This document shows, one piece after another, positions 1 through 11,000 of a stretch of DNA of 64,000 nucleotides; position 1 is the first letter of the stretch; each line of letters opens with the position of its first letter. Origin of the DNA: Owenia fusiformis (Eukaryota; Annelida; Polychaeta; Sabellida; Oweniidae); the NCBI GenBank assembly GCA_903813345.2, contig CAIIXF020000003.1:26985248-27049247 (forward strand), written 5' to 3'. Below the pieces are notes generated by a model, which had not been told where the DNA came from, searched no databases, and was given only the letters and a program-made list of their open reading frames with translations. The position numbers and the translations under genes are program-made.

Positions 1-3000
1 AGTGTGAAATTGTACCATCTCCAGACAAACTTGGTTCACTTGGTTTCAAATTGTCATATCTGATATCAACTGTTTCAACCAATCAACTCTCTAAGAATTG
101 GTCATGTGACTTGCAAAACTTGGAGTTATAACAATCTTATATTAAAACGAAGTATGCCAATATGCATGTTATTGTATCTAGAATGAAATAATGTTTTGTA
201 ACACAATACCATGCCAGTTTGCATGCCTGGCCTTTCATGTTTTAGTTTTAGAACTATTACAAGTAGATCAAAAAATAAAATGATACAGTATGTGTATTCC
301 CATGCATATTCAAATTATATGCCCTCAATTACTCTTTGTATTATGGATGCTCATTGGATTATTGATATTCATGGCCACATGATATGAAATAGAATTACTA
401 ATTTCCTCGAAAACCTAAATCCTTGCTACCAGGGAAGATGAAAAGTACAAATGACCAGTTAATTAGATCATGTGAGCAGTCAAAAGTACCCTTTATCTTC
501 CTTGCTACCAGGTCTTATAGGGGTTTGAATGGCCAAATGCAATAGAAATGCATATACGAAGCTGTCATCATTAAATGTTGAAAATGAAAGACTACTTATT
601 TGTTTCTTCAAATAGAGTACATAATAATAGGTTATATACTAGATATAGTAATCAAAACAAATAGTAACTGTCATATTTTGCTTTCATCGCTCAAAGGCAA
701 TCACTGTCTGTATACTATTGAAATCTCTTTCAAAATGATGTTTTATAGTTTGTGGAAAAAAGCTAAATCTATTTAAACTAGCTTTAACTTTTACTGACCA
801 TACACTATATCAATAAGGAGTTATCTTTATGTTAGTATAGTCCCTTAAAACACTTATTTTATTTTCTCTTCATCTATGATTTACTTTGAAATTTTCACTG
901 AACATCTGGGATCTTTTTAGTTATTTACTAGTATGTTTTTCAGATTTGTCCTTTCTTTTGCATTTTTGGGATCATTGTTTTCAGATCATCTACATTTTAT
1001 TTTGGAAAAGTAACAAATTGGTTCAATTTTTTTTACAAAGAGCCACTCTTAGTCTCCACTTCTACAATTGCTTCAATTCCCAATTGTACTCCACAGAGTA
1101 GCAAACAACAGAAAATGAATGGATAATGATAGCTGCATCCCAATGAACAAAATGTGATTACCTAAATCGAGGTTTCATCACTTTCATTAATCTAAAATTA
1201 ATTAGAAATTATTTTTCTAATTTCAAATTTCTTCCATGTGCATGTAATAAAAATTGGTTATGTCTTAGGCCCTAAGGATCTGAAACCTGCTGGTCAAAAT
1301 GGAATTACGGACCAGTTGCAATGTTATTCTCCTATTCACCTTTCCACAAAGTAAAGAAAATCGATAATTTCCGGCGCGCTGATTGGTTGTATGCAAATGA
1401 GTCAAATCAATGACGTCAATGATGGAAAGTTTTGAAGAATTAGTACAGCCAGCATAGGAATAATTTGAATTAACTGCTATAAAAAGGATTCTATTTGCCC
1501 AACGTACTAATTATTTTAAAGCAAATATGAAATATGGACGGGGCACTTTCTTTCCGAATCTTATGTAATTTAATTTAATCATTTTTTTGACAGAACTATT
1601 GTTTATTAAGACTTCTCAGATCAGCCTCACATACCCGGGCTCACGTGTCTCGTGCGATTGTAAACAAAAAATGTAAATTGTGAAGTTACAAACATTGGCT
1701 AAACTATCTGATAGTGGTCATACACTATCCTGTTAAATGGTTATTATGTCGTAGTAAGAAGTTCCATCAGAAATTCACCATGAGTGACATTCGCGCAAAG
1801 CGTTACCTTTTGGTATTTATTCGCCATCAGCGATGTCAATAATGATCAGCAATGTCAACATATCATCAATAAACATTATTTGATATACGCTCTTTCTCTG
1901 AAATCTTCCCAGTCATCATTATTCAAAACCGATCATCACATAACTAATTTATCCAATGACAAGTGAGGTTTCACAAGTGAAATCAGGACACCCATATCCA
2001 TGTTTGATTTCTATTAAGCGTTCTCATCATTCTCATTATTTTCGAGAAATCCATCATCATTTTGGTTAAGAAAAATTCTACGGTCTGCTGGATCTATTTT
2101 GACAGTTTTGCTTTAGCAAGATATTTTAACAAATTGACTGTTTCTACACTGAATAAAAAACATTTTCCCGGGGATATTTGGATCGGGAGATACGCAGCGG
2201 GAAATATACATTGGAATATATATACATGTTAAACCCATACTTGGACGTATATTGGACGTATATTGGGAAATTTTGAGAGAACAGGAAAATCCGCCCACGG
2301 CCAAGAAAACAAAACTGAACATGAATATTCTAAAAGTATTTCCACGATTGAACAATGTAAACCAGATGACCAAGATCAGTATGGGATAAACATACTATCC
2401 TATAGTCGGTTCAGGATATTGGGATTATCCCTTGGCCAATATAATATATTTTCCCTCGAGACCTTCGGCCCTCGGGCAGATATATTATATTTTTATGCAT
2501 AAGAGACATGTTATAATGTTGGTGAACTAATGATTATGATAATTTCACCTGTTCACATGCAGTTCCTATCATGATTGAAAACTGACCAGTAGTAATTCTC
2601 TTCAAATTATTTACTCATTATGAACAGAAATTTAATATTTAAATCGCTTAGAAGGCGTAAATAAATGTCAATTTGACGTTCAATAAAAATCTGTCAATAA
2701 TTTACTGATTACTTGCACATTTGAAGAGGTAAAACTTACAGCAATCAACCGAGGATTTACATGTTAACTCAATTGCATTTGTTTTTCGCGGGAAAAAGTT
2801 TCAGTCATTGACGTCACAGATTTTTAAGCAGCTCATTATAATATTCATGAGCTGACTTTGTTGAAAGGTGAATACCCAGTGAAAAAATCAACTTTGCTGG
2901 GAGGTTTAGGCTACAGGGTTTATACCGAGGGAAATATGTGGGGGACCGTATTGGCATCATTGGTTTCAAGGCATTGTACTTCTGCCTTAGTTTCAAAGGC

Positions 3001-3555
3001 AATAAATTCTTTTTGAAAGGTGTCCTGAGATTCCAAAATTAAGAAATAATTGTACTTATTTGAGAAATTGATTTTAAAGTTTTATAAATTGAATTTTCTT
3101 TATTTTATTAAATAATATTCTTTGGTTTTTTGAAGATTTTTTACAAAGCAAAACATTATTTTTCATTCTAGATACAATAACATGCATATTGGCATACTTT
3201 GTTTTAATATAAGATTGTTATAACTCCAAGTTTTGCAAGTCACATGACCAATTCTTAGAGAGCTGATTGGTTGAAACAGTTGATATCAGATATGACAATT
3301 TGAAATCAGAAATAAGCTGTTATTCCAGTGGGAAATTGTATCAACTCCATTTCCATAGTTTTAAAAAAGGATCTTGTAAATTGTTTCAAGGTATGATATT
3401 TCATATAAGATATCTCTAGGGTGAGACCAGGTGACATACAAAAAATCAAGTTTCACATAGCAATACTAAGTAAGATACAGACCTCTAAACTTTCAAACCT
3501 TGATTTCTCAGTTCCGTAAAAATGTGAGATAGTACAAAGTTATTCTCATGCGACG
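1..3555 (-). mobile_element. TIR element family B, copy B1 (cut by window start, interrupted by C1)
   Basis: This is a reverse-orientation copy of the element that is whole at 32889-35083. Bases 1-1335 match the reverse complement of about 33610-34946, and 2872-3555 match the reverse complement of 32889-33600. The visible end at 3555 carries the family TIR, CGTCGCATGAGAATAAC read inward. A subterminal block of about 150 bp at 47-190 recurs inverted at about 3160-3305. The other terminus lies before the window. Bases 1336-2871 are a separate inserted element. No transposase-like frame is visible, so it is probably non-autonomous and of unknown superfamily. Confidence 0.8.
1336..2871. mobile_element. 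TIR element family C, copy C1, inserted in B1
   Basis: The ends are near-matching inverted repeats, TCACCTTTCCACAAAGT at the left and TCACCTTTCAACAAAGT read inward from the right. Comparison with uninterrupted B2 around 33608 gives the empty site and indicates a 2-bp duplication (AT at 1334-1335 and 2872-2873). Internal sequence recurs in C2 (about 23040-25284). Bases 2225-2500 resemble an end of element H (27511-28586), so a further unit is nested or shared. A TATA-like CTATAAAAAGG lies near 1478. No coding potential was recognised. Confidence 0.8.
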
Positions 3556-3700
3556 ATGTACTAAACTCTTAGCTAAACAGTCAGATAATATCATAATATG
3601 ACTGGTATACTGTAGATCTGAGGCCCGGGTATACTGTCATTAATTAAAAAATCAGTCTTATTCTTATACATGTAAGTAATCTAAGAGTAAAAATAATATA

Positions 3701-4799
3701 CAGGGTGGTCCAAAAAATGGGACGCTCATATTTCAAAAATAAATATTGATTTTCTTGATGAAAACATGTCATATTATATACCAGTGGATAGGGAATTTAC
3801 TTATCTTTAATTTGGTATATCATAAGTTCAAATTTATTATAATGTCTGTCAACCAGCGTCCATAATATAAATGACGTCATTTTCATTTCAAAACGGGTTT
3901 TCCAAAACTTGCAAAAACAAGTTTTATTGTCAACTTTATTTACATAAACAGACGTTCAATATGTCCACCATTTTGATCAATTGTACCCCTCAATTTTGGC
4001 CTAAACTGGCCAATAGCATCATTTATATGCTGTTTAGACAATGAATTTCACTTCTCATTAATTCAATTCTGTCCTCAAGAGACTGAATAGATGTAAAGGA
4101 TTCATGGGACACGAGTTCTGTTAGTTCTCCCCATACGTGGTAGCTGCAGATGTTGGGTGATCGTGTGATCTGGTCTGGGGGAGGCAGCGATTAGGGGCAT
4201 GAATCTAGGCAAATTTTCCTTTAAACATTTGACACTCTTGTGACATCTATTGCATGGAGCCCCACCTTGTTGGAAAATGTAATGATTCGAGAATGAGCTC
4301 ATATCAGGATGGTCTAAAAACAATATAATTGGATAATGCGATGTCAACATCTGCGACTACCACGTATTGGGAGAACCTACAGAATTGGTTTACCATGAAC
4401 CCCTTACATCTACTCAGTCACCTTATTAAGGATAGACTTGTTGAGAAGTGGATTTCATTGTCTCAACAGAATATCAATGATGTTTTTGACCAGTTTAGGC
4501 CAAAATTGAGGGCTATAATTGATCAAAATGTACAAATTGAACGTCTGTTTGTGTAAACAAAGTTGACATAAAAACTTGTTTTTTGCAAGTTTTGGAAAAC
4601 CCGTTTTGAAACTAAAATGACGTCATTTATATAACGGACGCTGGTTGACAGACATTATAATAAATTTGAACTTATGATATACTAAATTAAAGATAAGTAA
4701 ATTCCCTATCCACTGGTATATAATATGACATGTTTTCCTCAAGAAAATCAATATTTATTTTTGAAATACGAGTGTCCCATTTTTTTTTGGACCACCCTG
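3701..4799. mobile_element. Palindromic Tc1/mariner derivative
   Basis: TIRs CAGGGTGGTCCAAAAAA are flanked by TA at 3699-3700 and 4800-4801, the Tc1/mariner target duplication. The two halves are inverted copies over about 320 bp (about 3701-4050 against 4445-4799). The right arm encodes on the plus strand, and the left arm on the minus strand, the C-terminal end of a transposase (motif DQFRPKLRAIIDQN in the right arm). This is a fold-back structure made by inverted duplication of one end. It cannot encode a complete transposase. Confidence 0.88.
4102..4350 (-). pseudogene. Tc1/mariner transposase fragment
   Basis: An 82-codon minus-strand frame contains FQQGGAPCNRCHKSVK followed by LKENLPRFMP. 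This matches the second catalytic-Asp region of Tc1/mariner DDE/DDD transposases (usual form FQQDGAPxHxxxxV). The Asp is replaced by Gly here and the frame lacks the N-terminal DNA-binding domain. It lies in the middle of the palindromic element at 3701-4799. It is a dead remnant. Confidence 0.8.
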
Positions 4800-4801
4800 T
4801 A

Positions 4802-7226
4802 CATGCCATAATATACATGTTTACGCCCCGCATTAACAACTCATTACACTAGCGGACATTTTAAACATTTTTAACGTATTCCTGGGCCTCAATTGTAGAT
4901 CATCACCTGGCACACTGGTATTAGAGCATTTCAGTAAAAATGATTATCTCAACACATATGGGAACTGAACGGATATTGTTTCAAAGTAAGTTCAGAGGGT
5001 GATACTAAAAAGTACAATTGTCAAGGAATTTGAATCTATAGACAACAAAATAGATCAACATAATATATATGACATCTATCAATGCTGTTTGATATTAATA
5101 GCATTTCCCTTTCCCAGCAATCGTATAGGATAGATTGCCTGTTTTGGCCTGGCGTTTAACGCAACCCTGACATACTACTCCGCAACCTGAAGATCACGAT
5201 ACATGTTTTTCTATGGAGGTTTGGTAAATTTCCATTTTCACTAAAGCATGCAAAACTGACCACACTAGAAATAGGGGTATTTCTTCTTGGAAACAAGTAA
5301 TTGTTACGCTAGCTGGGTCAGGAAATCTGCTTAAATCGTAAACTTCTGAAAATTTGTAGATGATTTTGAAAAAACTGAAGTCAGTCTAAACAGTATTTGT
5401 TAAGTTATTGGAAGTTTTAAGAATTTGTTACAGACGCCAATCGCCACTCGCCGATCGCCGATCGCCAACCGATCGTCCGCTGTGACAAAGCAGTTTCAAA
5501 TCTGAAATAAGTTAAGAATTCAAGATTCATAATATATCTTTTACAACTACACTGTGGAGCAGCGAACGTGTCAAATCTCTTTCATAAAGTATCTCAAAAT
5601 GAAACGTAATAAAAGTACACAATTCAAATGTTGAGATGTATACTAGTATACGACCACTACTCTTTAAGCTCTGAACACATAAAGGTATTTTCAGTTGGTA
5701 GATATTCACTCCGTAGAGACAATAAGTCTGGGGAATACGTCATAAGAAGAGGTGTTCACTAGAGAAAGATGTTCATTAATACAGGTTTTGCCGTGCAGCA
5801 CGTTTACAAAGACTTTTTACTTTTTAGACTATGAAAAACAATGAGGCATGAATTTCAAATAATTGCAAATAAAATCTGTATTGAGATCATCTTACATACA
5901 GTAATATTATGTGGTAAAAGGAATGCAGGATGTTTTGCGCTTTTTCGAATAAATTCATATTAGCCCTAATTACACTACATGTGACATTCCAAGGCGTCTT
6001 GTCGAAAACGTATTAGAAATATTACGTTGAGTTACACCATTTTGATTTATGTTGATTCCAGTTCAATCCTCCGAAAATGTGAAAAGATTGGTCGTTTTTA
6101 TACTCCGATTTACATTACCCCATATCTCCCAGACTACTTGTCATAATTTAGGAAAGTGATTTGCAACGTTCCCTCCTCTAAGGGTACTTTTAAAAGATAT
6201 AATTTGAATCTTATATTCTTAATGTAGTTCAGTGTTAAAGCTACACAGCGGACAAAAAAATAAATATCATTTTTTATAAAAAATATTAAAAATACCCAAT
6301 ATATCAAGATCTCATTAATACAGTTATGCTGAAAACATATGTTAATATTATCGTGTCATTGTATTATACCATTAAAAAGAAATAAAAGAAATTGTACATT
6401 TTGGAGTATGATATTCTGGCGCCGTTTTCAATAGCTTTTACTCTTAGTATTGTTGGACTGCTAGCCTTGCACAAGTCGGTATTTTTTTACTTATCTGATC
6501 TTGAATTATTACCGCCTTGTACAATCTAATACATCCGCTGCTGAGATATTCAACGGTTTCGAGATTTCCATAATACCTTCGCTATCAGGGGTATCGCGAA
6601 ACCTTATTGATTGACAGATATACGCTTGGACACGACGTGTGACTTCAGGCTGATTGACCAATCAAAACGTTATCAGATTGACCTGCATAAGTAAAGTAAT
6701 CTTCCCGTCTACGACTTGAAATTCAATGATCTGATCTTACCTTCTTCTAAGGCCATTTACAGTACAGATATATTCCTGCATGAACAACTGGTCATGTCGT
6801 AATCATAAAATCTGAAATCATATATCCGCCATTTTTCCACATCACAATTTGAATTGCGAGTTTTGGTCTTATTACCTCACCAAAAATTCCAAAACACACA
6901 TAAAGTGATCAGTGTATTCCAGATGAAATCCCCTCTAGCCAAGTATTGGCTAGAGACTCGAGTAAATCTGATCGATCGTTTCTTTAGAGTTACAATATAT
7001 TATGCAATTAAATGTACGTAGGGAATGTAAGAGTCATTAATATAAATTAAATCATGCAATAGATTTAAAACTGATTTCGCGATGAAAATGCAAGTCCGAT
7101 GTAGCGGGTCATGTAGTCGTCGATCGTAATCAGTGATTGAATCTCAGCCTATATTACATCACGGTGTTATAGCATGACAGATACGACAAGGCAATTGGCC
7201 AAATTCTGCGGTAACGATAACAAAAA
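4802..7226. other. No gene recognised (2.4 kb upstream of the large frame)
   Basis: Only short stop-limited frames are present. A local GC-rich patch at 5435-5480 holds tandem CGATCGCC/CGCCAAT-like units. Bases 7155-7185 share about 25 bp with the reverse complement of 22061-22095. No splice-supported exon or RNA gene was seen. Confidence 0.5.
6826..6925 (+). repeat. Dispersed repeat shared with 56310-56405
   Basis: About 100 bp beginning near CCGCCATTTT and running through TTTTGGTCTTATTACCTCAC match 56310-56405 in the same orientation with scattered differences. This marks a dispersed family whose full extent is not evident from two partial copies. Confidence 0.6.
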
Positions 7227-7739
7227 ATGGCGGACGGGAAAGACAGCATGTCCTCTTTTTCGCCTGTAGGCAAGATTCACAGTTAAGCTTTCCTTTTCAA
7301 CTAGTTCCATTCGGTGATGCATATGTGAATGGTTATAAAGATTGAGTTAAATCTGTCGTGTGGTCTACAAGAAGCAGAATATAAGCTGTAAACCTACCCA
7401 GCTGAGATTTCGAAGTTCATAATTTTTAGTCATTTTTCGTGTTTTCTCAGTATATGTGCCTCAGAGCCACTCAAAATACTAACTGTACGTAAACTGTGTA
7501 TAAACAAGCCATAAAATGACAAATGCAGAACAGAAATGTGGTAAATATTGTAGATAATAAGGTTTCAATCGCAAGGTCGTTAGACAGATACGTATGTATT
7601 GCATGCTTTTTTATGGACAGCAACGCATTGTATTAGTTTTACATTAGATGTTAGCGGACGGTTACATGCAAGTTCCTGTCAACTCAAGGTCCCTAGATGG
7701 ATAGCTCTCTATGTGTGAACTGCCTATATTTGTTTTCAG

Positions 7740-7970
7740 GACTCGCAAGAGACGCTCTTGCTTGAGCCTCTATAGGGCAAGGAAAAAATAGCGAAAGCCA
7801 ATGAAAGTGAAAATGATTGTAATGAAGAGGCAAATGAAGAAATTAGTAACAACGAACAGGCGACGGAAGAAAACAACTCCAAATTAATTGATGATGTCAT
7901 GAGTGACATTAGACATATATTATTTACCATTATTACAAATCATATTCAGCTGTTTATGTCACCATCTTCA
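7740..7970 (+). other. Possible 5-prime exon or leader of the large frame
   Basis: A good splice acceptor (TTTGTTTTCAG, ending 7739) opens this stretch. From 7776 to 7970 one frame is open and codes an Asn/Glu-rich acidic peptide (for example NEEANEEISNNEQATEENN), similar in composition to the acidic tail of the large protein. A possible first exon with a purine-context ATG at 7227 encodes MADGKDSMSSFSP before a GT. No join that keeps the large frame open with strong splice sites could be established, so this is only a candidate leader or a decayed exon. Confidence 0.25.
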
Positions 7971-8049
7971 TAATAGTACAATAACGTCATTTCTGCGGGC
8001 AATATAGTGAAATATTGGACCAAGGGCCGCTACAAATAAATCTGACCAG

Positions 8050-11000
8050 TTGTGTCCTTCTAATTCATGTAATTTACCGAAATCTAAAACTCCAAAAAAC
8101 AAAATTCCAGGTCATGGTAAAAATTGTGATCCAATATGTGCAATTTGTTCAAAAACACTTTTTAGGTCATTTCATTTATATAATAAAACTGATGATCAGA
8201 TTCAAAGCGCACTTTTAAGATATCCATTTTTAACTATATCATCTTGTATCTGTCGTGCATGTGAGCCAAAAGTTTGTGATTCATCATTGTCAAAGAAAAC
8301 TAAGTTTAATTCATCGATATGTTTATTTCATAAGTTTGATATTTGCTCTGCAAAAGAAAACCTTACTAGTGTCAAAAAATTTTCTCCTGAGGATATATAC
8401 TCATATTTATCAAATGCAGAAATTAGTTTCAATTCTTCTATTGATTTAGATGTTAGCAACTTAAGTATATGCAAAAAACACTACAACGCTCTTTATACAT
8501 TTGTAAGTTCAGAGATGTGTAAACTATGTTCTTGTTATTTGAATAAGACTAATAAGTATTTCAATCCATACTACTATATTTTGAAACAATTTATTTCTCA
8601 TAAGGGGTTAGATGTTTCTATTGATGAAGATAATTTTCAGAACTTACTATGCAAGAATTGTTACAAGAATTTAGTTGATTATACACTTGATTTTTACAAT
8701 ATTTCTAATATTTATTCAATCTCTGATAAATTTTTATATACTATAATTGAGGAATTTAAAGATGAAACCCCCACTGAGAATAAAGTGCTAGATTTCTGTC
8801 TTGGAAAAACCTTTTCATATATTTCAAAACGTTTACTTAAAGAACATGCAATATTATTCATTGAAGTCTTTTCTTATTATTCTGACCTCTTATCAATTCA
8901 TTGTACTGATTCAGTTCAAGTCTCTCTTAACCGTTCTCAATTATTGAATTCTCTTAAGGCAAAATTTGGTAAGATTTTAATTGTGAAATCTAATTTATCA
9001 TCAAGAAGGTCTGGTGCACTTTTATATAGACTTGGTTTTGACCCGTTAAATACACTACATGTTTCTTTATCAGATATGTATTTTTCTAAGAATTGCACGA
9101 CTCCTGTCGAAAAAAGTGATCCTCTTTTTGAATCTGCCAAAATATTACACAATAGAATTAAAGAACAAGTTAAAAAAATTCTTCTGCTGCAAAAATCTGG
9201 ACAGATTAATTTAGAAACCATAAACTTAATTCAATTTGCCCAAGAAAACTTTGATACTGTTTTGTGGAATTTTATATTTATGATCATTAATGGCTGTAGC
9301 CAAAATTCTTTAAATGATAATTTTCTAATGCTACAAAGTTTAGCTCCTTCTTCTGGACCGTATCTAGTTAGAAAAGATTTACAACTTTTTGGCACATTTA
9401 GTTCAATTCTGTTTGCATCAAATCAACAGTGTAAAAACCCATTACCAATGATTTTATCTGATTTTGTGAGTAAATTTACTGAAGATTCATCTCAATGTCA
9501 TTCTATCTTTAATTCATTTGGTATAGCTACAAGCAAAACAACTTTTAAACGCTTTCAGTCTCATGTTGCTCAGAGAATTGATGAAGAAGGACCTGAGCTT
9601 TGTGGCGATTCTGCTTATTTCATAAGTGTCGATAATGTAGGTAAAGATAAAAAGTACTGTCGTGTTAAAGCAGACAAAACCTCAAAAAGGAATGAATTTA
9701 CTACTGTTCAGTTAGGCATTCCCAAGCCATTTAAAATTCTACTGAGTTCTGAGGAAAAAACAGCTTTTTCACAAAAATGTATTTTCACAACACATGGAGA
9801 ATTTTTCAAAATTATTGATATTTTAGGAAAAGATAACTTGACTCTGTTTAAATCTATAACTGTTTTGTTATTAGATTCTTTACTTAAATGTGAAAGATTT
9901 GAGAATGGTGACCCCATACAAGGAAATTTGAAAATTTTAGAAAATAACATCACAAGTTTAATTTATACTACAGTCCAATCGTTTGTTTCCAAAGAATCCT
10001 CCTATTTTGACCAAATTAACCCTGAATTGTTTCCATTTGTGAAGCATTTGTTGGCTATTATTTACCTTACCGGAATGCCAATCAATATTTATGAAAGAAG
10101 TAGTGAATTTATTTTAGTGAAAAAGAAATCTATTATGCCAAATCAACTGAAAAAAAATCCTCAGTTGAATTTACTTTTGACTGAAAGTAGCAAAGATATT
10201 ACATTTTCTCCTCTAGTAGATTTTGGTAGTTTACATTCAGGTAATTCATACTTAAATGTAGAATTTCTTGATAATCGTACATATGAACCATTAGATAAAT
10301 TCAAACCTAATATTGATCTTGGACAACTTTTTAGCATTGAATCGCCATTACATGATAATTTACAAGAACCGAGAAGAACTTCTTTTGAGTTAACACCGTC
10401 GGTTTCTAACACCATTATTGATTCTCATCGCGAAAAACTTGATCATTCCTTAGTTTCAAATTCTGTCCATTTAGATGGGTTTTTCCCAACACCTGTTGAA
10501 AAAGAAGTTGGAAATATGTACCGTACTCATTTTTTCAGATACTGTTTAACCAAATTTTCATACTTTGATCAAGCATCTGGTGAGGGCGTCATTGAAAAAT
10601 CTCCAGATGTTCTTAAGCCTTTTCTTGCAAAATTTTCTCCAAAGTTAACAGACATAAGCAAAATATTATACCTTTCCGTTTTAGACAAAAATGCAGACAA
10701 GGAAGAAACAATAAAATACATTTTGGAACTTTATAATGAAACATTTCAAATAGGTATTAGGCAAAAATATTTAGTTATAGTAGGCGATGGTAAGACATAT
10801 GATCATTTAGTACGAATAAAAATTAAATATGGCAAAGAATTTGATTTTGCTCTTCCTTGGCCTGGAGATTGGCACACTTTAAAAAATTTCGGTTCTTGTC
10901 TCATGAAAATTTATTCAAGTGCAGGCTTATCTGATTTGGTTAATTTATTTCATAAAGGCAACTCATCAATTGTAGTAACAAAGGCTTTAAGTTTTTCAAA

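Noticed and set aside
4329-4556. 75-codon plus-strand frame as a gene
   Set aside because: It is partly the outward-pointing transposase end of the right arm of the palindromic mariner and partly antisense to the catalytic fragment.
8050-8052. Start codon of the large protein at 8050
   Set aside because: The codon is TTG in a eukaryotic setting, and the frame is open upstream to 8011. It is used only as a coordinate for the open frame.
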